A stretch of 64,000 nucleotides of DNA, taken from contig NC_014145.1 of assembly GCF_000253115.1 (NCBI RefSeq), forward strand, positions 868,001 to 932,000, read 5' to 3'. The notes under the pieces were generated by a model that did not search any database, was not told where the DNA came from, and saw only the letters and a list, made by a program, of their open reading frames with translations. The position numbers were made by a program, and so were the translations under genes. Source of the stretch: Thiomonas arsenitoxydans. Its GTDB lineage: Bacteria; Pseudomonadota; Gammaproteobacteria; Burkholderiales; Burkholderiaceae_C. This document shows positions 19,801-29,119 of this stretch, piece by piece; position 1 is the stretch's first letter; each line of letters starts with the position of its first letter.

Positions 19801-21651
19801 CTGAAAAAAGGCGATTCGCTGCGTTCCAAGATCAAGCAGGTCGCTTCCGGCCGCTTCGGCGTCACCGCCGAATACCTGGCCAGCGCCGACCAGATCCAGA
19901 TCAAGATGGCGCAGGGTGCCAAGCCCGGCGAGGGCGGGCAGTTGCCCGGCGGCAAGGTGTCCGAGTACATCGGCATGCTGCGCTACTCGGTGCCGGGCGT
20001 GGGCCTTATCTCGCCGCCGCCGCACCACGACATCTATTCCATCGAAGACCTGGCCCAGCTCATCCACGATCTGAAAAACGCCAATTCCCGCGCGTCCATC
20101 AGCGTCAAGCTGGTGGCTGAAAGCGGCGTGGGCACGGTGGCCGCCGGGGTGGCCAAGGCCAAGGCTGATCATGTGGTCATCGCCGGGCATGACGGCGGCA
20201 CGGGCGCCTCGCCGCTGTCCTCCATCAAGCATGCTGGATCTTCATGGGAAATCGGTCTTGCCGAAACCCAGCAAACCCTGGTGCTCAACCGCTTGCGCAG
20301 CCGCATCCGCGTGCAGGTGGACGGCCAGATCAAGACCGGCCGCGACGTGGTCATCGGCGCGCTGCTGGGCGCCGACGAATTCGGCTTCGCCACCGCGCCG
20401 CTGGTGGTCGAGGGCTGCATCATGATGCGCAAATGCCACCTCAACACCTGCCCGGTGGGCGTGGCCACGCAAGACCCGGCGCTGCGCAAAAAGTTTTCGG
20501 GCAAGCCCGAGCATGTGGTGAATTTCTTTTTCTTCATCGCCGAGGAAGTGCGCGCCATCATGGCCCAGCTCGGCGTGCGCAAGTTCGACGATCTGGTCGG
20601 CCGCACCGAGCTGCTCGACGCGCGCAAGGGCGTCGAGCACTGGAAGGCGCGCGGGCTCGATTTCAGCCGCGTGTTCCATCAGCCCGATGTGCCTGCCGAC
20701 GTGCCGCGCCGTCAGACCGAAGAGCAGGATCATGGCCTCGCCAAGGCGCTCGATCATGTGCTGATTGAACGCGCCCGTCCCGCGCTGGAGCGCGGCGAGA
20801 AAGTGCAGTTCATCCAGAACGCGCGCAACGTCAACCGCACCGTGGGCGCCATGCTTTCCGGCGAAGTGGCGCGGCGCTATGGCCATGACGGCCTGCCCGA
20901 CGACACCATCCACATCCAGATGGAAGGCACGGGCGGCCAGAGCTTCGGCGCTTTCCTCGCCCGCGGCATCACGCTCTACCTCATCGGTGAAGCCAACGAC
21001 TACACCGGCAAGGGGCTGTCGGGCGGCCGCGTGGTGGTGCGCCCCAGTCTCGATTTCCGTGGCGACGCGCCGAGCAACATCATCGTCGGCAATACCGTGC
21101 TCTACGGCGCGATCGAAGGCGAAGCCTTTTTCCGCGGGGTGGCGGGCGAGCGCTTCGCCGTGCGCAATTCCGGTGCGACCACCGTGGTCGAAGGCACGGG
21201 CGACCACGGCTGCGAATACATGACCGGCGGCACGGTGCTGGTGCTGGGCGAAACCGGCCGCAACTTCGCTGCCGGCATGAGCGGCGGCATGGCTTACGTC
21301 TACGACGTGGACGGCCAGTTCGCCAAGCGCTGCAATACCTCCATGGTGGCGCTCGACAAGGTGCTTCCGGCTGCCGAGCAGAAAGCGCAGCAGGCCGAAG
21401 CGCTATGGCACCGCGGCCAGACCGACGAAGCCCAGTTGCGCAAGCTGCTGCAAGACCATCTGCGCTGGACCGGCTCGCAGCGCGCGCGTGAATTGCTCGA
21501 CACCTGGGAAGAGGCGCGCGGCCGCTTTGTCAAAGTATTCCCGCACGAGTACAAGCGGGCGCTGGGTGAAATGGCTGCCAAGCGCGAGGCGCAGGCCGCC
21601 ACGGATAAAGCCAAAGCGCCCGTCGGCCACGCCAGCGTGCCCGCCAAATAA
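16900..21651 (+). CDS. gltB: Glutamate synthase (NADPH) large subunit
   Basis: A 1583-aa GltB alpha subunit. With GltD it makes two glutamates from glutamine and 2-oxoglutarate. A short propeptide is followed by the N-terminal nucleophile Cys31 ([14 protein letters not shown]) of the class II glutaminase domain. The central and FMN-binding domains follow; the 3Fe-4S cysteines are in [15 protein letters not shown], and the C-terminal GXGXG beta-helix domain includes [14 protein letters not shown] and [14 protein letters not shown]. Length is typical and no break is seen. The ATG at 16900 follows an AT-rich upstream region. gltD begins 40 bases downstream in the same operon. Confidence 0.97.
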   Translation: MSTPLNSAPGAEIAALSRDGLYCPQNEHDACGVGFVAHIKGVKSHDIVQNGLLILKNLDHRGAVGADKLMGDGAGILIQLPDAFFREEMAAQGVELPPPGEYGVGMIFLPREQASRLACEQEIERAIRAEGQVLLGWRDVAVDAEMPMSPTVRAKEPVIRQVFIGRGPDVMVTDALERKLFVIRKTASHAIQKLDLRHGKEYFVPSMSARTIVYKGLLLADQVGEYYKDLKDPRVVSALALVHQRFSTNTFPEWPLAHPYRLVAHNGEINTVKGNYNWMRAREGAVSSPVLGADLQKLWPLIYPGQSDTASFDNCLELLLMAGYPLSHAMMMMIPEAWEQHTLMDPRRRAFYEYHAAMMEPWDGPAAIAFTDGRQIGATLDRNGLRPARYIVTDDDLVIMASESGVLPISESHIVKKWRLQPGKMFLIDMEAGRIIDDKEIKSQLASARPYGQWIENLRIRIDDLDHLGHAEPSSIPLLDRQQAFGYTQEDLKFLMAPMAEKGDEAVGSMGNDAALAVLSNRAKPLYNYFKQLFAQVTNPPIDSIRENMVMSLVSFIGPRPNLLDINQVNPPMRLEVSQPVLDYDDMARLRSIAQHTGGKFRSFELDICYPVAWGHEGIEARIASICAEAVDALKSGHNILIITDRHMSAQRVAIPALLALSAVHQHLTAHGLRTQTGLVVETGSARETHHFAVLAGYGAEAVHPYLALDTIAAMAKDLPGDLSVEKAITNYVKAIGKGMQKVMSKMGISTYMSYCGAQIFEAVGLSRALVDKYFTGTSTQVEGIGVFEVGEEALRMHRDAFGDSPVLANMLDAGGDYAWRTRGEEHMWTPDAIAKLQHSARSNNYNTYKEYAQIINDQSRRMLTLRGLFEFKIDPSKAIAIDEVEPAAEIVKRFATGAMSLGSISTEAHSTLAVAMNRIGGKSNTGEGGEDPLRYRPEMRTGSSGIQDGDTLGSVLGAERVVSDIPLKKGDSLRSKIKQVASGRFGVTAEYLASADQIQIKMAQGAKPGEGGQLPGGKVSEYIGMLRYSVPGVGLISPPPHHDIYSIEDLAQLIHDLKNANSRASISVKLVAESGVGTVAAGVAKAKADHVVIAGHDGGTGASPLSSIKHAGSSWEIGLAETQQTLVLNRLRSRIRVQVDGQIKTGRDVVIGALLGADEFGFATAPLVVEGCIMMRKCHLNTCPVGVATQDPALRKKFSGKPEHVVNFFFFIAEEVRAIMAQLGVRKFDDLVGRTELLDARKGVEHWKARGLDFSRVFHQPDVPADVPRRQTEEQDHGLAKALDHVLIERARPALERGEKVQFIQNARNVNRTVGAMLSGEVARRYGHDGLPDDTIHIQMEGTGGQSFGAFLARGITLYLIGEANDYTGKGLSGGRVVVRPSLDFRGDAPSNIIVGNTVLYGAIEGEAFFRGVAGERFAVRNSGATTVVEGTGDHGCEYMTGGTVLVLGETGRNFAAGMSGGMAYVYDVDGQFAKRCNTSMVALDKVLPAAEQKAQQAEALWHRGQTDEAQLRKLLQDHLRWTGSQRARELLDTWEEARGRFVKVFPHEYKRALGEMAAKREAQAATDKAKAPVGHASVPAK

Positions 21652-21691
21652 CTGAAGTGCATCGTTCAAGCACCACGAACAAGGATCGACC

Positions 21692-23179
21692 ATGGGAAAA
21701 ATCACCGGATTCATGGAATTCGAGCGGCAGGAAGAACAGTACGAAGCCCCCGCCGTGCGGCTCAAGCACTGGAAGGAATTCGTCCACGAACTGCCGGAAG
21801 ACAAGGCCAAGACGCAGGCTGGGCGCTGCATGGACTGCGGCATTCCGTTCTGCAACAACGGTTGCCCGGTCAACAACATCATTCCCGACTTCAACGACCT
21901 CGTGTGGCAGGGCGATTGGAAGCGCGCGCTCGACGTGCTGCACTCGACCAACAACTTCCCCGAGTTCACCGGGCGCATCTGTCCCGCGCCGTGCGAGGCG
22001 GCCTGCACCCTGGGCATCAATGAAGCGCCGGTGGGCATCAAGTCCATCGAGCACGCCATCATCGACCGGGGCTGGAACGAAGGCTGGGTGACGCCGCAGC
22101 TGCCAGCGCACAAAACCGGCAAGACCGTGGCCGTGGTCGGCTCCGGCCCGGCTGGGCTGGCGGCGGCGCAGCAACTTGCCCGTGCGGGGCACGCTGTCAC
22201 CGTGTTCGAGAAGAACGACCGCGCTGGCGGCCTGCTGCGCTACGGTATTCCCGATTTCAAAATGGAAAAGAGCCACATCGACCGTCGCATTGCGCAGATG
22301 CAGGCCGAGGGCGTGACCTTCCGCACCGGCGTGCTGGTGGCCGAACTGCCCAAGGACGGCCCCGGCGCCACTGTGGCCAACTGGGCCAAGGAGACCCTCA
22401 CTCCCGCTCAGTTGCAGGCCGACTTCGACGCGGTGCTGCTGACCGGCGGCGCCGAGTTTCCCCGCGATCTGCCGGTGCCGGGGCGCGAACTCGATGGCAT
22501 TCACTTCGCCATGGAGTTTCTGCCGCTGCAGAACAAGGTCAACGCCGGAGACAAGCTGAAAAACCAGATCACAGCCACGGGCAAGCATGTGGTGGTGATC
22601 GGCGGCGGCGACACCGGCTCGGACTGCGTGGGCACCAGCAACCGCCACGGCGCGGCCAGCGTCACCCAGTTCGAGGTCATGCCGCAGCCGCCTGAGGCAG
22701 AGAACAAGCCGCTGGTCTGGCCGTACTGGCCGATCAAGCTGCGCACCTCCAGCAGCCACGAAGAAGGCTGCTCGCGCGACTGGGCGGTGGCCACCAAGGA
22801 GTTCATCCCCGGAACCGGCAAGGACAAGAACAAGGTCAAGCAGCTCAAGGCCTGCCGCGTCGAATGGAAAGACGGCCGTATGCAGGAAGTGCCCGGCAGC
22901 GAGTTCACCCTGCCTGCCGATCTGGTGCTGCTGGCCATGGGCTTCGTGCATCCGGTGGGCAGTGTGCTCGACGCCTTCGGCATCGACAAGGACGCGCGCG
23001 GCAATGCCAAGGCGGGCACCGAAGACGAAACTGGCTATGCCACCAATGTGCCCAAGGTGTTCGCCGCGGGCGATATGCGCCGTGGTCAGAGCCTGGTGGT
23101 GTGGGCGATCCGCGAAGGCCGCCAGGCTGCGCGCGAGATCGACCGGTTTTTGATGGGCAGCACCGTGTTGCCACGTTGA
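21692..23179 (+). CDS. gltD: Glutamate synthase (NADPH) small subunit
   Basis: A 495-aa beta subunit that takes electrons from NADPH and passes them through FAD and 4Fe-4S clusters to GltB. The N-terminus holds the Fe-S cysteines ([17 protein letters not shown] and [13 protein letters not shown]). The FAD motif is [19 protein letters not shown], the NADPH motif [15 protein letters not shown], and the C-terminal FAD-contact motif [17 protein letters not shown]. It directly follows gltB. Confidence 0.96.
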   Translation: MGKITGFMEFERQEEQYEAPAVRLKHWKEFVHELPEDKAKTQAGRCMDCGIPFCNNGCPVNNIIPDFNDLVWQGDWKRALDVLHSTNNFPEFTGRICPAPCEAACTLGINEAPVGIKSIEHAIIDRGWNEGWVTPQLPAHKTGKTVAVVGSGPAGLAAAQQLARAGHAVTVFEKNDRAGGLLRYGIPDFKMEKSHIDRRIAQMQAEGVTFRTGVLVAELPKDGPGATVANWAKETLTPAQLQADFDAVLLTGGAEFPRDLPVPGRELDGIHFAMEFLPLQNKVNAGDKLKNQITATGKHVVVIGGGDTGSDCVGTSNRHGAASVTQFEVMPQPPEAENKPLVWPYWPIKLRTSSSHEEGCSRDWAVATKEFIPGTGKDKNKVKQLKACRVEWKDGRMQEVPGSEFTLPADLVLLAMGFVHPVGSVLDAFGIDKDARGNAKAGTEDETGYATNVPKVFAAGDMRRGQSLVVWAIREGRQAAREIDRFLMGSTVLPR

Positions 23180-23272
23180 TGCAGCGTCCGACCACGACAG
23201 ATCGACCGTTTGCTGATCTGTTTTCTGATCTATATAGGGTCGGTGCAGCCGGGTTTCTCGGACAATGCCGGG

Positions 23273-23905
23273 ATGATGCGCGAAGCCGATGACGATCACG
23301 GCCTGCCCCAGTTTCCGGGGCGGGATCCGCAAGACATGCTGGAGTCCACGCTGGCCAGCCGCCCTGATGGCGACCTCTGGGTGTTCGGCTACGGCTCGCT
23401 GATCTGGAACCCGGAAGTCGTGCATGACGAAGTGCGTCCAGCGCGGGTGTGGGGCTGGCGGCGCACCTTGCGCATGTGGTCGCGCATCAACCGGGGCACG
23501 GAAGAAGCGCCCGGCCTGGTGTTCGCGCTGATGTCCGGCGGTTCCTGCAGCGGCATTGCCCTGCGCGTGCCCCAAAGTCGGGCCGAGCGCGAACTGCGCC
23601 AGTTGTGGAAGCGCGAAATGCCTCGCGCCGTCTATGACCCGCGCTGGATTGCCTGCCGCACTCCGCAGGGCGTGGTGCAGGCGCTCGCGTTCACCCTGCA
23701 GCCCAGCAGCCCGAGCTATACAGGTGAACTAGACGACGCGCAGTTGCTCGACATTCTGCGCACCTGCCGTGGCCGCTACGGCACCACTTTCGATTACGTC
23801 GCGCGCACTGCGCAGGCGCTGCGCGACATCGGCATTCGTGATGCCGAGTTGGAGCGCATCATGGAACTGGCCGCGCAGCACCGTCTCGACGCGAAGAGTG
23901 CTTGA
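23273..23905 (+). CDS. chaC: Gamma-glutamylcyclotransferase, ChaC family
   Basis: A 210-aa ChaC-type enzyme that cleaves glutathione to 5-oxoproline and Cys-Gly. The signature WVFGYGSLIWNP begins the domain, and the catalytic Glu lies in KREMPRAVYDPRWI as in the family; GRYGTTFDYVARTAQAL is the usual C-terminal helix. The start at 23273 (or the adjacent ATG at 23276) is preferred to an upstream hydrophobic extension (MLICFLIYIGSV). It lies 93 bases after gltD in the same direction and may be co-transcribed, linking glutamate supply and glutathione turnover; that is inference. Confidence 0.88.
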   Translation: MMREADDDHGLPQFPGRDPQDMLESTLASRPDGDLWVFGYGSLIWNPEVVHDEVRPARVWGWRRTLRMWSRINRGTEEAPGLVFALMSGGSCSGIALRVPQSRAERELRQLWKREMPRAVYDPRWIACRTPQGVVQALAFTLQPSSPSYTGELDDAQLLDILRTCRGRYGTTFDYVARTAQALRDIGIRDAELERIMELAAQHRLDAKSA

Positions 23906-24013
23906 CGCGGCGAGTCCGGGCCGCGACCTTCGATAGCATGTGACATTCCCGCTTCGCGCCCCAAAGTCTTCAGTGGCTGCAAGGCCTCTTTCACCATTCA
24001 CCAGGACACCCCA

Positions 24014-24202
24014 TTGGTCAAGCCAAATTACTCCTACGAAAAGCGTCAGAAAGAACTCGCCAAAGAGCGCAAAAAGCAGGAAAAACTGCAGCGCAAGGCC
24101 AATAAACCCGACAGTGCCGATGCGCCGGGCGAAGATCACGGTAGCGCTGTGCCGCCGAACTCCGTCCCCTCCGGCAACGCCAAGCCAAACACCGAGAGTT
24201 GA
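24014..24202 (+). CDS. Small charged conserved protein
   Basis: A 62-aa protein beginning VKPNYSYEKRQKELAKERKK from a TTG start. This highly basic, helical opening resembles a small conserved protein seen in many betaproteobacteria; no function is known. The C-terminal half is Pro/Ser/Asn-rich and disordered. The stop TGA is the first three bases of the palindromic repeat at 24,200, so the repeat may have replaced the original end. Upstream CACCAGGACACC gives a modest ribosome-binding site. Confidence 0.65.
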   Translation: MVKPNYSYEKRQKELAKERKKQEKLQRKANKPDSADAPGEDHGSAVPPNSVPSGNAKPNTES

Positions 24203-24364
24203 GAGGGTGTGAACAAATCCGCCATGTCCGCTCCTCGCGCCCAAACACCCCCGTTCGGCGTTGCAAATGCGCGCCGTGCCGACGGGCACGGCTGTGCTTT
24301 GCGCCTTGACCGGGGGCGTTTGGGCGCGCTGCTCGGCCACGCCGGGTTCATTCACATCCTCTGA
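24200..24364. repeat. Palindromic repeat element, copy A (about 165 bp)
   Basis: Inverted relative to copy B at 25,964-26,140 and similar along its whole length. The ends (TGAGAGGGTGTGAAC... and, read inward from the right, TCAGAGGATGTGAATGAA) are imperfect terminal inverted repeats of about 28 bp. The centre holds a perfect hairpin GCCGTGCC-GACG-GGCACGGC. It lies between the small ORF at 24,014 and ycaO, about 60 bases before the ycaO start. No transposase is encoded, so it is a MITE- or RPE-like repeat. Confidence 0.8.
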
Positions 24365-24424
24365 CCTCCGCGGGGCGGCGGGCGCAGGCTCTATGCTGAG
24401 CGCCCTTTTCCACCGGCCCCGCCC

Positions 24425-26311
24425 ATGACCTCCCCCGAACATTTCATTCCCGGCAAGGACGCTTCGCTCGAACAGTCCATCGCCATGCTGCGCGGCAGGC
24501 TCCGGCAGTTGGGCTTTCACCTCGAAGAGCGCTCCTGGCTCAACCCGGTGGAAGGTGTGTGGTCGGTGCATGTGCGCGATCACGACTGCGCACTGCTGTT
24601 CTCCAACGGCAAGGGCGCCTCGGAGCTGGCGGCGCGGGCTAGCGCGCTGGGCGAGTTTGCCGAGCGTCTGTCCACCCATTATTTCTGGACGCATTTCTAC
24701 CTGGGCGAGGCAATAGCCCACCGTGCGCATGTGCATGCGCCGGGTGAGCGCTGGTTCCCGCTGAACGGCGACGCCTGGCCCGAGGGGCTGCTCAACCCCG
24801 AGCTGCGCGCCTTCTACAACCCGCACGAAGCGGTGCCTGCCGCGCAGCTCGTCGACCTCAACTCCGGCAACGAGGCACGCGGCATTTGCGCGCTGCCCTA
24901 TCAGCGCCTGTCCGACGGCGCGACCGCCTACTTTCCGGTCAACCTCATCGGCAATCTGTATGTGAGCAACGGCATGTCGGCCGGTAACACGCTGATGGAA
25001 GCGCGCACCCAGGCGTTGTCGGAAATTTTCGAGCGCCATGTGAAGTTCCGCATCATCCGCGAAGCGCTGTGCCTGCCGGACGTGCCCGAGGACGTGATCG
25101 CGCGCTACCCGCACATTGCCGTCGGCATCCGCGGCCTGCGCGAGGCGGGTTTCGGCATCTTGGTGAAAGACGCTTCGCTCGGCGGGCGCTACCCGGTGAT
25201 GAACGTCACCCTGCTGCACCCCGGCGATCAGGGCTGCTTCGCCAGCTTTGGCGCGCACCCGCATTTCGAGATCGCGCTGGAACGCGCCCTCACCGAATTG
25301 CTGCAGGGCCGCGCGCTCGACGCGCTGGCCGGATTTCCCGCTCCCGGCTTCGACCGTGACGAGATCGCCGATCCGCAAAACCTGGAAATCCACTTCGTCG
25401 ATTCCAGCGGCGTGTTGTCGTGGGAGTTTTTGCGCAGTACGCCCGACTTCGACTTTGCCGACTGGAACTTCGGCGCCTCCACCGAACAGGATTACCACTG
25501 GTCGGTGGCCGCGCTGCACGCCGAGGGCCATCAGATCTATGTTGCCGACTTCACCCAGCTCGGCGTTTACGCCTGCCGCATCCTCGTGCCCGGGGTGAGC
25601 GAAATCTATCCGGTGGACGAACTCGAATACGAGAACAACAGTGTGGGCATTGCGCTGCGCTCCGACATCGCCCGCTTGCCGGAATTGTCCGGGGACGAAT
25701 GCGTTGCGCTCTACGACCAAATCGTCGAACTGGAACTGGCCGACGAGCGCCCGGTGAGCGTGCTCATTGGTCTCGCCCCCGACCCCGACACCGCCTGGGC
25801 CGGGCTCAAGATCGGCGAACTCAAGCTGCTGCTGGCGCTGGCCAGCGGCGATGACGACGCCATTCTCGAAGGCTGCGCCTGGCTCGCCCAGTATGGCCAG
25901 CGCAGCCCGGAACGGCTCAAGGTGTTTCGCTGCATCGCCGATCTGCTCAAGCTGCAGGACACCTCAGAGGGTGTGAATGAATCCGGCGTGGCCGAGCAGC
26001 GTGCCCAAAGGGTTCCAATCAAGGCGCAAAGCACAGCCGTGCCCGTCGGCACGGCGCGCGCTTACAACACCGAACGCAACGCCGAGTGGGACGATTTGGG
26101 TGTGACGAGCAGGCATGGCGGATTCGTTGACACCCTCTCACTCTACGCCCCTGCGCTGCGCCTGCTCTTCGGCAGCCATACGCTCGACCTTGCGCTTGCG
26201 CTGCTCAATCAGGAACAACGCTTCTGGGGCCTGACCACCCTTGGCCCCAACTTCGAAGCCAGTATCAGCCACAGCGCCTTGCTGGCGGCGTATCGCAAAG
26301 TGAGTGGCTGA
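24425..26311 (+). CDS. ycaO: YcaO-type ATP-dependent cyclodehydratase-family protein with an in-frame repeat insertion
   Basis: A 628-aa protein homologous to E. coli YcaO (586 aa), the accessory factor for beta-methylthiolation of ribosomal protein S12. The YcaO ATP-grasp-like core is evident: LLFSNGKGASELAARASALGE, EALSEIFERHVKFR-type motif near residue 200 (here ALSEIFERH), and VDELEYENNSVGIALR. Residues about 514-572 are encoded by a copy of the palindromic repeat also present upstream of the gene, inserted in frame without a stop. Without it the protein would be about 569 aa, close to normal. The insertion lies in the C-terminal helical extension rather than the catalytic core, so function may be kept. 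Confidence 0.88.
   Translation: MTSPEHFIPGKDASLEQSIAMLRGRLRQLGFHLEERSWLNPVEGVWSVHVRDHDCALLFSNGKGASELAARASALGEFAERLSTHYFWTHFYLGEAIAHRAHVHAPGERWFPLNGDAWPEGLLNPELRAFYNPHEAVPAAQLVDLNSGNEARGICALPYQRLSDGATAYFPVNLIGNLYVSNGMSAGNTLMEARTQALSEIFERHVKFRIIREALCLPDVPEDVIARYPHIAVGIRGLREAGFGILVKDASLGGRYPVMNVTLLHPGDQGCFASFGAHPHFEIALERALTELLQGRALDALAGFPAPGFDRDEIADPQNLEIHFVDSSGVLSWEFLRSTPDFDFADWNFGASTEQDYHWSVAALHAEGHQIYVADFTQLGVYACRILVPGVSEIYPVDELEYENNSVGIALRSDIARLPELSGDECVALYDQIVELELADERPVSVLIGLAPDPDTAWAGLKIGELKLLLALASGDDDAILEGCAWLAQYGQRSPERLKVFRCIADLLKLQDTSEGVNESGVAEQRAQRVPIKAQSTAVPVGTARAYNTERNAEWDDLGVTSRHGGFVDTLSLYAPALRLLFGSHTLDLALALLNQEQRFWGLTTLGPNFEASISHSALLAAYRKVSG
25964..26140. repeat. Palindromic repeat element, copy B, inside the ycaO coding sequence
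   Basis: This 177-bp copy is the reverse complement counterpart of copy A. It starts TCAGAGGGTGTGAATGAA and ends ...TTGACACCCTCTCA, giving imperfect terminal inverted repeats, and has the same central hairpin (GCCGTGCC-CGTC-GGCACGGC). It is read through in frame by ycaO, adding about 59 residues (from SEGVNESGVAEQRAQ to GGFVDTLS). Differences between copies are scattered, so both have been in place for some time. Confidence 0.82.
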
Positions 26312-26346
26312 TCAGGATGACTTCCTGAGTTGCGAAAGGCGACGCC

Positions 26347-26973
26347 ATGGTCCGATCACGTTTTTGTTCTCGACTTCTTTGCCTCTGTGGTGCCGCCTTT
26401 TGTCTGGGCGCTCTACCCGTTCAGGCCCAGCAGCAGGCGGCTTCGCCCGCGGTGCAGACCGGGGTTGTGCCCGACATCCGGGCCGCGGCGCAGGTGCTCG
26501 CGCAGTTGCACAAGACCACGCGCATTCGTGAAGGGCAGGGCCCGCGCGTGCTCACCGTGTTTTTCGACCCCAATTGCCCCTATTGCCGACAGCTTTACAG
26601 CGCGCTGCGCCCCTACGTTGGCAAAGACGGTTTGCAGGTCGATTGGGTGCCCGTGGCCATTCTTGCGCCGAGCAGCGCGGCCAAGGCGGCCACCATCCTG
26701 CAGGCCAAAGACCGGCTGCAGGCGTTTCGCGCGACCGAAGAACATGGGCTCGACCCCAACCGCCCTGCACCGGCGCTACCGGGCGCGGGGCAAATCACGG
26801 CAGCCACCGGCCGCATCCTCGCCGCCAATGTCGGCGTGCTCAAACAGGCCGGGGTGTATGAAAGCGTGCCGCTGGCGGTCTATCGCGACCGCAACGGACT
26901 AGCACAACTCGCGATGGGCGCCCCACGCGATCAGGCTGCCCTGCGGGCGTGGCTGCAGTCGATCGGGCCCTGA
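26347..26973 (+). CDS. DsbG-like periplasmic thiol:disulfide interchange protein, paralogue 1 (CPYC)
   Basis: A 208-aa exported thioredoxin-fold protein. The signal peptide (LLCLCGAAFCLGALPVQA) is followed by a short N-terminal region and the catalytic domain with LTVFFDPNCPYCRQLY, where CPYC is the active site. SVPLAVYR carries the expected cis-Pro. It is shorter than DsbC/DsbG (about 230-250 aa), with a reduced dimerisation part. It is one of four relatives within 9 kb (others at 30809, 31417 and 34425). It starts 35 bases after ycaO. Likely role: disulfide isomerisation or a dedicated redox partner. Confidence 0.82.
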   Translation: MVRSRFCSRLLCLCGAAFCLGALPVQAQQQAASPAVQTGVVPDIRAAAQVLAQLHKTTRIREGQGPRVLTVFFDPNCPYCRQLYSALRPYVGKDGLQVDWVPVAILAPSSAAKAATILQAKDRLQAFRATEEHGLDPNRPAPALPGAGQITAATGRILAANVGVLKQAGVYESVPLAVYRDRNGLAQLAMGAPRDQAALRAWLQSIGP

Positions 26974-27178
26974 GGTTTCTCGTCCCCCTCGGGGGGGCCT
27001 GACGCGAACGCGGCAGGTCTGGGGGCGCTCTCAGGCGCCATTCCTGGCTTCGCTTTGGCGAGCCTTAAGGCTCCGCACTTTTCTGGACGCAGCCGATCCA
27101 ACAACCATCGCCCATGATTGAGCGTGAAGCGAAACCCGCGGCGCCAGCAGGGCGAACGCGGCTTGGCGGGAGCCGGAC

Positions 27179-27663
27179 ATGGAATCTGCGCGCAGTGAGA
27201 ATGGCCAGGGGCCGCCGCCGAACAGCGCCGGCGCACACGTGGCAACGGTGGAGCTCGAACCGACGCAAACGCTGCCGCGCGACGGCTGGCTCGACAGCGG
27301 CGACCGGGCCTACCGCGTCGAGGGCGAGACCTACATCACCAGCAGGGTGAAAAACCTCATCATTCGCGGCGGGCGCAATATTTATCCGCGCCAAGTCGAA
27401 CTCGCCGTGGGCGAGCTGGCCGGGGTGCACAAAGACTGTGTGGTGATGTTCGGCGCGCCCGACCAGGGGGTGCTGGCCCCGCTGCAACGGTGCGCAAGAC
27501 CTCCAGCGGCAAGCTGCGCCGCGACCCCGGCCTGCTCGGCTTTCACCTCGGCCCGTTCGAGGCGGCGGTGCGGGCCGACATGCCGGTGGTTCCGGTGATT
27601 TTGCGCGGCACCCGCGCGCCGCGGCTGGCCTCGATGTTCCCTCACCACGCTCCCTACCCATGA
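27179..27663 (+). pseudogene. Remnant of an acyl-CoA/ACP synthetase fused to an acyltransferase
   Basis: The first part encodes an AMP-forming acyl ligase C-terminus: DGWLDSGDRAYRVEG, TSRVKNLIIRGGRNIYP and VELAVGEL match the hinge motif region of the family. A deletion or frameshift near 27,470-27,490 moves the reading into another frame, where VRKTSSGKLRRD (the catalytic-lysine motif of these enzymes) is followed at once by FEAAVRADMPVVPVILRGTR, a PlsC-type glycerolipid acyltransferase fragment, ending at a stop at 27661. The N-terminal 400 or more residues of the ligase and most of the acyltransferase are missing. It is a decayed fragment of a ligase-acyltransferase protein. The DNA between 26,974 and 27,178 shows no gene. 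Confidence 0.75.
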
Positions 27664-27670
27664 CCCACCC

Positions 27671-28090
27671 ATGAACGACACTCTGAATCCCACCGATCCC
27701 GGCGCGGACGACGCCAACCAGATCGATCTGCAAGCCGCCTGGGTCCGCCGCTCCAGCGCCGACATCCAGGCCTTTGTCGAGGGTCTGGCTGCGCGCCTCG
27801 AAGGCGATCTGCCGGGCCAGGTGGATGTGGTGCGCAAGCGCGACGGCCTGTTCGCCAAGACCAGCCATGTGCAGAGCATCACCGTGCGCACCGAGGAGTT
27901 TCATTACCTGCTCGAACGCCATCCTTCCGGGGTGCACACCCAGCGCGCCCGGGTGGTGGGCGGGGTCATCCTCAAGCGCGACGAACTGAGTCTGGCCGGG
28001 TGGATGCAGAGCCTGCTGGCGGCGCTGTTTTCGCAGTCCGGCGAACTGCAGCGCGCCAGCCAGTCGCTGCATGATTTTCTGATGCACTAG
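27671..28090 (+). CDS. Unknown protein, first gene of the YbjQ-PspA operon
   Basis: A 139-aa cytoplasmic-looking protein without signal peptide or membrane segment. I do not recognise the family. It is mixed alpha/beta with a Trp-containing segment (LAGWMQSLLAALFSQSGEL) near the end and a basic middle (VDVVRKRDGLFAKTSH). It begins 8 bases after the acyltransferase remnant and ends 10 bases before the first YbjQ-type gene, so it probably belongs to a four-gene operon ending with pspA. No strong ribosome-binding site precedes its ATG. Confidence 0.7.
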   Translation: MNDTLNPTDPGADDANQIDLQAAWVRRSSADIQAFVEGLAARLEGDLPGQVDVVRKRDGLFAKTSHVQSITVRTEEFHYLLERHPSGVHTQRARVVGGVILKRDELSLAGWMQSLLAALFSQSGELQRASQSLHDFLMH

Positions 28091-28099
28091 GAGCACGGC

Positions 28100-29110
28100 A
28101 TGTCACTCTGGAACACTTTGAAGCAGCGCGCCGAGAGCGTCGCGCAGGACGCGCGCCATGCGGTGGACGGGCTCACCGCGTCCGCCCACACCCTGGCCGC
28201 ACCGCGTGCACTCAGTGCCGATGAACTGGCGCGGCAGCAGGCTTGGGCCGAGGCGCTGCCCGGCAATGACCTGCCCGATTTCGTCAAGGCGCGCCTGGCC
28301 GCCACGGCACGGCGCGAGCTGCCTTGGGTGAGTACCGCCACCCCGGCGGAAATGCTGGCGCAGCGCATTCACGGCATCGAGCCGCTCGGCATGGTCAACG
28401 GCAATTGCTGGTACCACTTCGACTACTCCTGGTCGGACGGGCACTACGACGGCTGGCATCACGCCTTCGACCGCCTGCGGCTGGAGGCCGCGCTGCTGGG
28501 CGCCAACGCAGTGGTCGACGTGACCTTGCAGGCGCATGCCGGGCAGGGGCCGAACGATTTGGATTTCGCGCTCACCGGCACCGCGGTGCGCATTCGCGGT
28601 CTGCCGCCCTCCACCGACCCAGCGGTGGCCACGGTGTCGGCGCTGCACTTCGTGCGTCTGCTCGATGATGGGGCGGTGCCCGTGGGTATTGCCATCGGCG
28701 CGCACTTCGACTGGTACCTGCCGCGTGTCTCGGCCTACGGCGCGGGGTTCGGGATGATGAGCGGCGCGCCCTTCGGCGCTTCTGCGCAGACCGCGTATCA
28801 GGCCGGTGCGCTGTGGAGCAATGCTGAACTGAGTGAGCTCTCGGCCTTTCAGCAGCATGTGCGTCTGAGCGCCATTGAACATCTGCGCAGCGACGGCCAA
28901 AGGCTGAACGCCTCGGTGCTGGCGCATACCGAATACACCGAACTCACGCGCGAAGAGGGCGATGGCGGCGAGCCGCCGCGCTTTCAGTGCCGCTATATCG
29001 CCATCGGCACCGCCGTGGCCTACGAGCCCAACCGTCCGCTGCGCTCCCGCGTCTGCCCCACATTCAGCCTGGCGGACCGTCAGCTTGAAGCCCCTCGCTC
29101 CCAACCCTAG
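28100..29110 (+). CDS. YbjQ/heavy-metal-binding-domain-like protein, tandem domain (first copy)
   Basis: A 336-aa protein containing two diverged repeats of the YbjQ (UPF0145) fold: HGIEPLGMVNGNCWYHFDYSW and a second unit near VPVGIAIGAHFDWYLPRVSA. Each repeat is followed by the helical run typical of the domain (FDRLRLEAALLGANAVVDVTLQ; LSAIEHLRSDGQRLNASVL). There is no signal peptide. TAGGAGCACGGC before ATG gives a clear ribosome-binding site. It lies between the unknown 139-aa gene and a second tandem-YbjQ gene, nine bases apart. The heavy-metal label comes from the domain name only; the related fold is a pentameric ring and its function is uncertain. Confidence 0.75.
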   Translation: MSLWNTLKQRAESVAQDARHAVDGLTASAHTLAAPRALSADELARQQAWAEALPGNDLPDFVKARLAATARRELPWVSTATPAEMLAQRIHGIEPLGMVNGNCWYHFDYSWSDGHYDGWHHAFDRLRLEAALLGANAVVDVTLQAHAGQGPNDLDFALTGTAVRIRGLPPSTDPAVATVSALHFVRLLDDGAVPVGIAIGAHFDWYLPRVSAYGAGFGMMSGAPFGASAQTAYQAGALWSNAELSELSAFQQHVRLSAIEHLRSDGQRLNASVLAHTEYTELTREEGDGGEPPRFQCRYIAIGTAVAYEPNRPLRSRVCPTFSLADRQLEAPRSQP

Positions 29111-29119
29111 GAAACCATC

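Noticed and set aside
17521..21207. Several long leftward frames opposite gltB
   Set aside because: All are shadows of the well-supported gltB gene and contain no recognisable domain.
23729..25720. Leftward frame of 663 codons opposite chaC and ycaO
   Set aside because: Antisense to three supported genes; its length comes only from GC bias.
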